A DNA stretch of 22,400 nt from Chloroflexota bacterium (lineage in GTDB: Bacteria; Chloroflexota; Dehalococcoidia; Lucifugimonadales; Lucifugimonadaceae). The DNA lies in NCBI GenBank assembly GCA_016189845.1, contig JACPRT010000170.1, positions 1-22,400 on the forward strand. The letters are read 5' to 3'. Under the pieces are notes generated by a model. The model saw nothing but the letters and a program-made list of their open reading frames with translations, had not been told where the DNA came from and searched no databases. The position numbers and the translations under genes were made by a program. Positions 1-6,698 of this stretch are shown piece by piece (the stretch's first letter is position 1; each line of letters begins with the position of its first letter).

Positions 1-218
1 CAGTGGTCCTGCTCGACCTGATGCTGCCAGTCGCCGACGGTTTCGACGTCCTTGCCGAACTTCGGAAGCTACCTGCCGCGGCGAGGCCCGGGCGCGTGGT
101 GGTCATCAGCGCGATGAGCGACGCACTTTCCGCCGGAGCGCTGCTCCAGCTTGGAGCAGACCGGGTGCTGGCGAAGCCGTTCACGCTTACTGAGTTCGAG
201 GCCGCCATCACCGGCTGA
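1..218 (+). CDS. Response regulator receiver domain, C-terminal part (5' truncated by window edge)
   Basis: This is the end of a CheY-like receiver domain, the phospho-accepting module of two-component signalling. The reading frame is open from the window edge to TGA at 216-218. The DLMLP motif near base 15 contains the usual phosphoacceptor Asp. VVISA about 30 residues later supplies the switch Ser, and LAKPF supplies the conserved Lys about 13 residues before the stop. The protein ends right after the last receiver helix, so it is either a stand-alone receiver or a receiver at the C-terminus of a hybrid kinase; the missing upstream part would decide. The GTG at position 3 lies inside the domain and is not the real start. 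The gene converges on the long minus-strand operon that ends at 312. Confidence 0.85.
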   Translation, partial: VVLLDLMLPVADGFDVLAELRKLPAAARPGRVVVISAMSDALSAGALLQLGADRVLAKPFTLTEFEAAITG

Positions 219-266
219 GTCGATGCTTCGCCTCTCCGGCCGGGCGTCTGACGGCCCTTCGCGCCC

Positions 267-291
267 TCGCCGGAACGCACGGTCCCGGCGA
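267..291. terminator. Possible hairpin between convergent genes (weak terminator candidate)
   Basis: TCGCCGG at 267-273 and CCGGCGA at 285-291 form a perfect 7-bp inverted repeat with an 11-base loop. It lies in the 93-base gap between the receiver gene and the minus-strand operon end. No T-run follows on either strand, so it is not a classical intrinsic terminator. Its place between two converging genes is the main reason to list it. Confidence 0.3.
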
Positions 292-311
292 CGACAGGCC
301 CCGCCCCTACG

Positions 312-1076
312 TCAGACAAGCTCCTGGCGGCGAGTCCAGATCGATTCCAGGAAATGCCTGGTCTGCCATCCGAGCTGCCGCCGCGCCTTGGAGTTCACGT
401 ACCTGCCATGCGGCAGGTCGGTGAAGATGTCGTAGGTCTCGCAGCGTGAGGGCAACCGGGCCAGCTCGATCTCGATCGCAAGCCGCACTGCCTCGCCCGC
501 GTCCTGCCAGGCGACGCTGAATGGCCACAGGTCGCCGCCCGGCGCGCCAAATCCGCCCTCAGGGCGCGCCAGGGTGGTCGGGTCGTAGAAATTGCAGAAG
601 AGCAGAGTCTGCACGTAAAGGTCGTAGCGTTCCGAATAGACGCGCAAGATTTCCTGGCCCAGCGCCTTGGTCAGCGCGTAGAGGCGCGTGCCGGGCTGCG
701 GCGGCATATCCGGGTGCAGCCCGAAGTCGAAGTCCTCGTAGGTGGGCCCGGCGAGCTGGTAATGAGGCCCGGTGTTGATGATTCTCCGGATCCCGTGACG
801 TACCGCCGCCTCGGCAAGGTTGTAGTTGCCCCGCGCGCTCACGTCGAAGGCCAGCTTCCGGTCCCATCGCAGCACCGAGAGATTGAGAATGCAGTCGACA
901 CCGTCGGATGCGTCGACCACCTCGTCGAGCACGCCCACATCCACCCGGCGGAACTCGTGGGCGGGCTTCGCCTTCGGCAGCACGATATCGGTGAGCAGCA
1001 GCTCGTGGCGGGCTTCGAGGGCAGGGACTACCCAGGGTCCGAGCATTCCGTTGGCGCCGAGGATGAGGACTTTCAA
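312..1076 (-). CDS. NAD(P)-dependent epimerase/dehydratase family (extended SDR), copy 1
   Basis: This is a 254-residue extended short-chain dehydrogenase/reductase. The N-terminus has the Rossmann motif GANGMLG (GxxGxxG). YALTK gives the catalytic YxxxK. The C-terminus reads like NDP-sugar epimerases (QDAGEAV, then SKARRQLGW). I chose the TTG at 1076 because it puts the first beta-strand right at the N-terminus and follows an AGGGA ribosome site by about nine bases. The longer frame to 1265 would overlap the neighbouring gene and adds non-homologous residues. The substrate is not evident; a nucleotide sugar or a steroid-like alcohol would both fit. The protein is a close paralogue of the product of the gene at 1087-1836, only ten bases upstream, so this is a tandem duplication. 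It is the last gene of the nine-gene minus-strand run. Confidence 0.85.
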   Translation of the reverse strand: MKVLILGANGMLGPWVVPALEARHELLLTDIVLPKAKPAHEFRRVDVGVLDEVVDASDGVDCILNLSVLRWDRKLAFDVSARGNYNLAEAAVRHGIRRIINTGPHYQLAGPTYEDFDFGLHPDMPPQPGTRLYALTKALGQEILRVYSERYDLYVQTLLFCNFYDPTTLARPEGGFGAPGGDLWPFSVAWQDAGEAVRLAIEIELARLPSRCETYDIFTDLPHGRYVNSKARRQLGWQTRHFLESIWTRRQELV

Positions 1077-1086
1077 TTTGCCGTCC

Positions 1087-1836
1087 CTAACGACGCGTCC
1101 AGGCGGCTTCCAGGAAATGCCTGGGTTGCCATCCGAGCCGTTGCCGCGCCTTCGAGTTGCTGAACTTCCCGTGCGGGAGGTCGGTGAACACGTTGTAGGT
1201 CTCGCAGCGTGATGGCAGCCGACCCAGTTCGATCTCCAGGGCAAGCCGTACCGCTTCCCCGGCATCCTGCCACGCCACGCTGAATGGCGTCAGATCGACC
1301 CCGATGCGCTGCTGCCCGCCTGGCGTCTTCATCGTCACAGGGTCATAGAAGTTGTAGAACAGCAAGGTCTGCACGTAGATGTCGTGGTGCTCGGAGTAGA
1401 TCCGCAGCACCTCCTGTCCGAGCGCCTTGGTCAGGGCGTAGAGGCGGGACCCGGGCTGCGGCGGCATATCAGGCGAAAGGCCGTAGTCGTGGTCTTCGTA
1501 ATTCGGGCCGGCAAGCTGGAAGTGCGGCCCGGTATTTATGAGCCGGCGTACGCCGTGCGTCACCGCGGCCACGGCCATGTTGTAGTTGCCGCGGGTGCTG
1601 ACATCGAACGCGAGTTTTCGGTCCTGGCGCAGGACGGACAGGTTGATGATGGCGTCCATGCCGGCGGCGGCGCCGACCACCTGGCGCAGGTTGCTCGCAT
1701 CGACTTTTCGGTACTCGGCGCCGGTCTCGAACTTGAGGTCGCCGATGTCCGTGACGAGCACGCGGTGCCGGCGCTCGATCGCACCGACGACCCATGGGCC
1801 GAGCATCCCATTGCCGCCGAGAATCAAGACGTTCAT
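1087..1836 (-). CDS. NAD(P)-dependent epimerase/dehydratase family (extended SDR), copy 2
   Basis: This 249-residue extended SDR has the GGNGMLG nucleotide-binding loop at residues 8-14, a YALTK catalytic YxxxK, and the same C-terminal SKARQRLGW signature as its paralogue downstream. By eye, about two thirds of residues match that neighbour, including near-identical stretches around RGNYN, NTGPH, YALTKALGQE, SVAWQDAGEAVRLA and LPSRCETY. The ATG at 1836 is chosen because it overlaps the upstream stop as ATGA and directly starts the Rossmann strand. AGAAGG lies upstream at a usable distance. The overlap implies translational coupling to the atypical SDR at 1833-2528. The substrate is unknown. 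As both copies keep the catalytic residues, both are probably active, perhaps as a heteromer or with different substrates. Confidence 0.87.
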   Translation of the reverse strand: MNVLILGGNGMLGPWVVGAIERRHRVLVTDIGDLKFETGAEYRKVDASNLRQVVGAAAGMDAIINLSVLRQDRKLAFDVSTRGNYNMAVAAVTHGVRRLINTGPHFQLAGPNYEDHDYGLSPDMPPQPGSRLYALTKALGQEVLRIYSEHHDIYVQTLLFYNFYDPVTMKTPGGQQRIGVDLTPFSVAWQDAGEAVRLALEIELGRLPSRCETYNVFTDLPHGKFSNSKARQRLGWQPRHFLEAAWTRR

Positions 1837-2528
1837 GTGGACGCCTTCTTCGGGTAGCCAAGCACGCTCTCGGCGTGGCCCATCAAGAACCGGGCGCCCG
1901 GCACCGGCGACTGGACGTGGACGGGGTTCCATCGCTTGGACAGGGGCGCAGCAACCGCCGAGTTGAGGGCCAGCGCGAGGTCGGCAGTAGCGAGTGCGGC
2001 GGGCGCCTTCGTGCGCGTGGCGGCTGCCCTGGTACCCGTCACAAGCGGATAGCCAAGGCGGAGTGACACCACCTCGAGCTGGTGCTCACGCGCGAACTCA
2101 CGGCACACGTATTCGCCAAGGTGCGAAGCGAGGATCGCAGGCTCGGTGGTCGGCAACGGCTTCCACCGTTCGGTGACCGTGAGGTGCGGCTCGTAGCCGT
2201 CAAACACCCGGAGAGTGTGCAGGTACACGAAACGCTTGACGCCGGTGTTCAGGCATGCGGTCAGCAGGTTGTAGGTGCAGCGGGTCAGGTAGTCCAGAAG
2301 CGGTGTCGCTTCCATCTCATGGCCACCATAGCCGATATGGACGATCGCGCCCAGGCCTCGGACGAGGTCGTCGGTCGAGGAGTCATGGCCAAGCTCATGC
2401 GACTTGAATCCACGGGTCGTCGGTTTGCCTCTAGAGAGGTCCGTCAGGACGACGTCGTGTTTCTTGCCCAGCGCCTCGGCGACCGTTGCGCCGAGCCCGG
2501 ACGTGGCCGATGTGATCAGCACCTTCAC
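1833..2528 (-). CDS. Atypical SDR-like Rossmann protein lacking the YxxxK catalytic pair
   Basis: This 231-residue protein aligns over its length with the two SDRs downstream: a first strand (VKVLITS), a TDL after the second strand, a central IVHIGYGG, and a C-terminal SVLGYPK. The glycine loop is SATSGLG, which keeps only the last part of GxxGxxG. Where the paralogues have YALTK, my hand alignment puts AILAS, so both the Tyr and Lys look absent. It may be a non-catalytic, NmrA-like or regulatory dinucleotide-binding protein, or may use another mechanism. The GTG start at 2528 is fixed by a strong AGGAGG nine bases upstream; the extra N-terminal residues of a longer frame do not look like protein. 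It overlaps the next gene by ATGA. Confidence 0.8.
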   Translation of the reverse strand: MKVLITSATSGLGATVAEALGKKHDVVLTDLSRGKPTTRGFKSHELGHDSSTDDLVRGLGAIVHIGYGGHEMEATPLLDYLTRCTYNLLTACLNTGVKRFVYLHTLRVFDGYEPHLTVTERWKPLPTTEPAILASHLGEYVCREFAREHQLEVVSLRLGYPLVTGTRAAATRTKAPAALATADLALALNSAVAAPLSKRWNPVHVQSPVPGARFLMGHAESVLGYPKKAST

Positions 2529-2537
2529 GAGATCTGT

Positions 2538-2543
2538 CCTCCT
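2538..2543 (-). promoter_or_regulatory. Strong Shine-Dalgarno fixing the GTG start at 2528
   Basis: AGGAGG is read on the minus strand nine bases before GTG. It is one of the best ribosome sites in the window and decides the start of the atypical SDR. It lies in the only gap of notable length (83 bases) inside the minus-strand gene run, so an internal promoter could also be there, although I see no convincing -10/-35 pair. Confidence 0.75.
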
Positions 2544-2611
2544 GCTTGCGCGGCGATCGAGCTGCTGCCGCGGGGCTGCATGGTACGACGGAGCACGCCC
2601 GGAGTCACGGC

Positions 2612-3652
2612 TCAGGCGAACACGGCCGTCCACCGGTCCAGATCGCGAACCAGGGCAAGAGCCCACGCGATATCCGGCGCGATCTCTTCCGCGAGCCGCC
2701 GGGCGCCACGAGCCGAGTCGACCGAAGGGATCATGGCGATGAAGCACAGCGGCGTGCGGGCGAGGGCCAGCGGAATCGCACGTCGTTCGACGGGCGTCAG
2801 GGGTTCGTCCAGGCCGCTCTGGTAGGCGTCGACGAGGCCCCGAAGTTGCAGCGCGCGAGCGTGTGAAGTCTGATCTTCGGAGAACGTCGAGTTCGTGTAG
2901 TACAGCGTGAGCGCCAGATCGTCGATGCGAGGCCGCTCGCCCATGAAGTCGAGGTCGCCGACCTGCACGATCTGCCCGTCACGAAACAGCACGTTGTTGT
3001 CCCAGTAATCGCCGTGGACCAGCTGTCGCGGGAGTCTCGGGACAGATCGTTCGGCGGCATTAACCAGCCCGGCCAGCTCCTCGGCTTCGTGTGCCATCTG
3101 GAGCTCCGCCGGAGACGCGTCCCATTGCTGGATGCATCGCGTGCCGCGCACGACGTCTGCGGGGACGTCGGAGGAATCGATGTGATTCGCCGCTGGCGCA
3201 ACGCGGCCGTCCGCGCTCACAACTGCGGCCTGCAGGATGCTGTGGATGCTACCCAGCAACGGAAGCGCGGCCTCAAGGCGGTCCCAGGAGTCCATCTCCG
3301 AGTCGTGCGCTACATATGGTTCGACTTCGACCAAGCGACCGTCGACCACTATCCAGGTCTGGCCGTCTCGCGTGGGAACGGGTAGCGCGCAAGCCACACC
3401 GCCGCGCTCGAGCCGCCAGCGAACTTCCTGAATCGCCGAGAGCCGCTCTTCCGTGACCCATGGCCGGTACACGCGGGCTACATACCGGTCGTGACCATCG
3501 GCGAACAGAAGGTTGAGATTGGATGACCCGCCGATGTCGACCGCTGTTTCGGTGCCCTTTGCCAGGCCGTAGCAGTCGCGAATGGCGGCGAGCAGCTCAG
3601 GCGACGCCTTCGCGCGTGACGCCGGACCACGAGCGACTTGCCCGCCGTTCAT
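2612..3652 (-). CDS. APH-fold phosphotransferase (aminoglycoside/choline/homoserine kinase-like)
   Basis: This 346-residue protein has the protein-kinase-like fold of the APH family. The N-lobe has a glycine/serine-rich GGSSN near residues 41-45 and a VARVYRP strand that probably holds the ATP contacts. The C-lobe has the catalytic loop HGDYWDNN at 213-220 (HxDxxxxN, Brenner motif) and the metal-binding DLDF at 233-236. The phospho-acceptor is unknown. The family covers homoserine, choline, sugar and aminoglycoside kinases, and metabolic operon context makes a small-metabolite kinase more likely than a resistance enzyme. I chose ATG 3652 because it overlaps the upstream stop as ATGA; the frame remains open further up, but inside the neighbour. 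It lies in the proB-proA-led operon. Confidence 0.82.
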   Translation of the reverse strand: MNGGQVARGPASRAKASPELLAAIRDCYGLAKGTETAVDIGGSSNLNLLFADGHDRYVARVYRPWVTEERLSAIQEVRWRLERGGVACALPVPTRDGQTWIVVDGRLVEVEPYVAHDSEMDSWDRLEAALPLLGSIHSILQAAVVSADGRVAPAANHIDSSDVPADVVRGTRCIQQWDASPAELQMAHEAEELAGLVNAAERSVPRLPRQLVHGDYWDNNVLFRDGQIVQVGDLDFMGERPRIDDLALTLYYTNSTFSEDQTSHARALQLRGLVDAYQSGLDEPLTPVERRAIPLALARTPLCFIAMIPSVDSARGARRLAEEIAPDIAWALALVRDLDRWTAVFA

Positions 3653-4119
3653 TTCGGCCGCGTGCCGCGGAATTCGAGCCGCCATACGAAGCGGAGGCCG
3701 CTCCAGGTGTCATCGATGGCGCATACCTTGTTGTCGACCATGCCCGATGGCAGGCAGATGTCCCTGAGCACGTTTTCCGTGAGATCGGTTTGCACGCCGG
3801 ACGATCGCTTCGGCCAGGCGATCCAGATCGCTCCCGCTTTCGAGATCGCGCCCGCGAGCTTTGCGAAATCGCGTTCGATCGTGGTTCGCCGTGTCACGAA
3901 ATAGACGACGACGTCCCAGGTCTCGCCATCTTCGATGGCAGCGAGGTGTCTGGCATCCCTCCGCTCCAGCACTGCGGCTTCGGTTGGCCCGAGGAGATCC
4001 TCGAAACCCGCAGGTGCGCCGACTAGCGCGACCCGTGCCCCCGGCTTGATCCCCAGCTTGCGTGGCAGGGGTGTGCCAGAGTAGCCAGCGCTGCTTGCAC
4101 CGGCATTGCGACCGGTCAC
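3649..4119 (-). CDS. DUF3052 family protein
   Basis: This 156-residue soluble protein starts with the typical DUF3052 opening GYSGTPLPRKLGIKPG (residues 12-27), followed by a VALVGAP strand and, near the middle, DVVVYFVT and IWIAWPK. That layout resembles a small Rossmann-like or methyltransferase-like fold with no obvious catalytic residues. Family members are about 130-150 residues, mostly in actinobacteria and related lineages, and their function is unknown. The GTG at 4119 gives eleven residues ahead of the conserved opening; its ribosome site (GGGG) is weak. It lies 28 bases after the amidohydrolase stop and overlaps the kinase downstream by ATGA, so the two are probably coupled in translation. 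Confidence 0.8.
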   Translation of the reverse strand: MTGRNAGASSAGYSGTPLPRKLGIKPGARVALVGAPAGFEDLLGPTEAAVLERRDARHLAAIEDGETWDVVVYFVTRRTTIERDFAKLAGAISKAGAIWIAWPKRSSGVQTDLTENVLRDICLPSGMVDNKVCAIDDTWSGLRFVWRLEFRGTRPK

Positions 4120-4147
4120 GGCAGAACTGCCCCGCGGGCCTGGCGTG

Positions 4148-4999
4148 TCACGAGTCTCCGAACTCTCCGAGCAGCGCCAGGGCGTTGCCGCTGAAGATCG
4201 CCTCCGACTCCTTCGGGGACAGAGACGCTCCGAACGCATCGCTGAAGGCCCGCTTCATCGATACGAGCGGGTAGTCGCTTCCGAACAGGATCCGGTCCAC
4301 GCCGGCAGCGGCCGCCACCGTCTGGAATACGTTCGGGTTGTACAGGAAGGCGGTCGCCGCCGAATCGAACCAGACGCGGCGCATCGCGCGCGCCACCTCA
4401 GGCATGAGCCCGTAAAACGGCAGCCCGCCGCCCCAGTGGGCGAACACGAAACGCACCTTTGGGAAGTGGAGCGCGAGCCTGAACAGCCGCTCGGGTGTGA
4501 CGGTCCCTTTGCCCGGGTAGGCGTGTCCGACCGGTTCCGACCCGTGGGTCGTAACGATGAGCTCGAGCGCCTCCGCCGCAGCCATCAGAGGACCCATCAC
4601 CGCCTCGTCGGCCACGTCGAACTCCTGCGTGTCCGGATGCAGCTCCCCGAGCCCTCGCGCGCCGGCCTCGGCGCAGCGCACCGCTTCGGCGATCGCCCCC
4701 TTGCCCCAGCGTGGGTTGACCGAGCAGAACGGGACGAGGCGGCCCTTGCTCTTCGCCGCGCTGGCGATCAGGTAGTCGTTTGCCATGCGTGCGACCGCGG
4801 GGTCCCGCCATCCGTACCCGAGGATCACCGCCCGCTCTATTCCGCCGGCGTCCATCTCCGCAAGGAGGTCGTCCGCGGACGCGGTACGGGCGGTCGGGCT
4901 CGAAAAGAGCGCGCGAAAGGTGGGATCGGACCTGAGGATCCGCGAACGATCGGTGCGGAACTCGTCCGGCAGTACGTGGGTGTGGAAGTCGATTATCAA
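4148..4999 (-). CDS. Amidohydrolase family protein (metal-dependent TIM barrel, PF04909 type)
   Basis: This 283-residue protein belongs to the amidohydrolase-2 group, which includes ACMSD-type decarboxylases and lactone or amide hydrolases. The metal ligands are visible in order: HTH (H6, H8) at the end of the first strand, THGSEP (H152), AHWGGG (H188) and FGSDYP (D242). There is no signal peptide, so it is cytosolic. Substrate is not predictable. The only usable start is TTG at 4999: a TAG stop that ends the upstream gene lies in the same frame ten codons earlier, and no ATG or GTG occurs between. The gene lies between the 106-residue orphan and DUF3052 genes, each with gaps of about 27 bases. 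Confidence 0.87.
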   Translation of the reverse strand: MIIDFHTHVLPDEFRTDRSRILRSDPTFRALFSSPTARTASADDLLAEMDAGGIERAVILGYGWRDPAVARMANDYLIASAAKSKGRLVPFCSVNPRWGKGAIAEAVRCAEAGARGLGELHPDTQEFDVADEAVMGPLMAAAEALELIVTTHGSEPVGHAYPGKGTVTPERLFRLALHFPKVRFVFAHWGGGLPFYGLMPEVARAMRRVWFDSAATAFLYNPNVFQTVAAAAGVDRILFGSDYPLVSMKRAFSDAFGASLSPKESEAIFSGNALALLGEFGDS

Positions 5000-5026
5000 C
5001 CTGGGATCGCGGCGGCTGGCAGCGCC

Positions 5027-5347
5027 CTACGCGCCAGCGTTGGGGTGGCCGTTGCCGGACTGGCCGAACTCGTGGTTGCTGTAGACGCCGAGATCGCGAC
5101 CCTGGTGCACGTGGACGATGAACTCGTCGCGGTCGACCCCGACCGCGTCGACTATGTCCTCATCGACGATCTCGATGAGCTCCTGGATCTGCTCCTGAGT
5201 CAGGCTCTCCGAGACCGCCAGGGTGGCATGGACAACGGTGGGCGTGAAGTGGAGGTCGAGCCGCCCGATCGCGGTGCCGTCGTCGACGATCGTGTAGCAC
5301 TCGGACGATGCGGTCCGGCATTCTCGTTCGAAGTAGTAATTGGCCAT
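5027..5347 (-). CDS. Small conserved-looking hypothetical protein (106 aa)
   Basis: I do not recognise this protein. It begins MANYYFERE, has a central acidic helix (TQEQIQELIEIVDEDIVDAV, about residues 55-75), alternating beta-like stretches around it, and ends in a G/N/H-rich tail. It is acidic, soluble, and has no signal peptide or membrane segment. A small alpha/beta domain, possibly a binding or regulatory protein, would fit. ATG 5347 is preceded by GGAGGG with five bases spacing, so the start is well supported, and the upstream extension is out-of-phase proA sequence. It sits 28 bases downstream of proA and 27 bases upstream of the amidohydrolase start in the same run. Confidence 0.75.
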   Translation of the reverse strand: MANYYFERECRTASSECYTIVDDGTAIGRLDLHFTPTVVHATLAVSESLTQEQIQELIEIVDEDIVDAVGVDRDEFIVHVHQGRDLGVYSNHEFGQSGNGHPNAGA

Positions 5348-5375
5348 TCGGGCCCTCCGGCCGGCGCTCGGACGC

Positions 5376-6665
5376 TTAGCTGACGATCTGCCCGTTGCCG
5401 CGGACGACCCATTTGTAGCTGGTGATTTCACGCAGCCCCATCGGTCCGCGAGCGTGGAACTTGCTCGTGCTGATCGCCACTTCCGCGCCGAGGCCAAACC
5501 GTGCGCCGTCGGTGAAACGGGTGGAAGCGTTCGCGAAGACCGCGGCCGCATCTACCTCGTTAAGAAAGCGCTCGGCGGCCTCGGTCGACTCGGTCACGAT
5601 GGCCTCGGAGTGGCCAGACCCATACCTGGCGATGTGGTCGATAGCTTCATCGAGCGAGTCCACGACCCGCACGGAGGCCACGAGGGCCAGGAACTCCCTG
5701 CCAAAATCGTCGGGCGCCGCCCTCTTGAGCCTGGGCCCGTTCCCGCTGGCCTTCGCCCGAGGCTCGAGGAGGGAGAGCGCCCGCGGGTCGCACCGCAGCT
5801 CGACGCCAGCGGCCCAGAGACGCTCGGAGATTCGGGGCAGATAGCGGGGGGCGACCCCGTCGTGGACGAGGATTGTGTCGAGGGCGTTGCACACGCTCGG
5901 GCGCTGGGTCTTGGCGTTGAACACGATGTCGACGGCCTTGGCCAGGTCCGCATCCGCGTCGACGTACGTGTGGCACACCCCGATTCCGCCCGTGATCGCG
6001 GGCATCGCCGCCTTCTCGGCGACCATGCGCACGAGGTCTGCGCCGCCACGCGGAATCAGCAGGTCGATGCCGTCCTTCATCGCAAGCATCTGCTCGACGA
6101 GCAGCCGGTCGGTCGATGCGACGAACTGGACGGCGTCCTCCGGAAGCCTGGCGGCTACCAGCGACCGCCGAACGAGTCCGGCCAGCGCCTGGTTCGTGTG
6201 GAACGCCTCCCGGCCGCCGCGCAGGATGACTGCGTTGCCCGACTTCAGGCAGAGCGCCGAGATGTCGATCGTGACGTTGGGGCGGCTCTCGTAGATGACC
6301 CCGATGACGCCAAGCGGCACCCGACGGCGCTCGAGCAGGAGCCCGTTCGGGAGCGTGCGCGACTCGATGACTTCCCCGACCGGGTCGGGAAGCGACGCGA
6401 CGTTTCGCACATCGGCTGCAATCTGCGACATCCGGGCCGGATCCAGCTCGAGGCGGTCGACGACGTGGTCGTCCAGCCCGTCAGCTCGGGCAGCCTGGAG
6501 GTCGCGGGAATTGGCGGCCAGGATTTCGCTCGATCGCTCTGGGAGCGACGCGGCGATCCGCGAAAGGGCGTCGTTCTTGGCGGCGGTGGCAGCGGTCGCG
6601 AGCCTCCGTGCCGCGTCCCGGGCGGCGGCTGCCATGCTCTTCAAGTCGACTGCGACGGCTGTCAT
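5376..6665 (-). CDS. proA: Glutamate-5-semialdehyde dehydrogenase (gamma-glutamyl phosphate reductase)
   Basis: ProA reduces gamma-glutamyl phosphate to glutamate-5-semialdehyde with NADPH, the second step of proline synthesis. The 429-residue length matches the family. Visible marks are the early YESRPNVT (125-132), KSGNAVILRGG (141-151), and the catalytic cysteine in AKTQRPSVCN (C259). The C-terminus has FHARGPMGLREITSYKW, a signature of the family. ATG 6665 has only a weak ribosome site; a second ATG at codon 11 is a possible alternative. It starts 33 bases after proB, the usual proBA order, so the two are almost certainly co-transcribed. proC, which makes the last step, is not in the window. 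Confidence 0.97.
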   Translation of the reverse strand: MTAVAVDLKSMAAAARDAARRLATAATAAKNDALSRIAASLPERSSEILAANSRDLQAARADGLDDHVVDRLELDPARMSQIAADVRNVASLPDPVGEVIESRTLPNGLLLERRRVPLGVIGVIYESRPNVTIDISALCLKSGNAVILRGGREAFHTNQALAGLVRRSLVAARLPEDAVQFVASTDRLLVEQMLAMKDGIDLLIPRGGADLVRMVAEKAAMPAITGGIGVCHTYVDADADLAKAVDIVFNAKTQRPSVCNALDTILVHDGVAPRYLPRISERLWAAGVELRCDPRALSLLEPRAKASGNGPRLKRAAPDDFGREFLALVASVRVVDSLDEAIDHIARYGSGHSEAIVTESTEAAERFLNEVDAAAVFANASTRFTDGARFGLGAEVAISTSKFHARGPMGLREITSYKWVVRGNGQIVS

Positions 6666-6698
6666 TGCTGCGGCACCAGGTCGGCACAGGGTTCGAGA

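Noticed and set aside
2612..3652. APH-fold kinase as an antibiotic-resistance gene
   Set aside because: The Brenner motifs are shared by many metabolite kinases, and the operon context is metabolic. Nothing points to an aminoglycoside substrate.
4106..5383. Long open frame on the plus strand opposite the amidohydrolase and the 106-residue gene
   Set aside because: It has no family motifs and the composition of a high-GC shadow (many Arg, Val, Glu, Asp repeats). The minus strand carries clear metal-ligand motifs.
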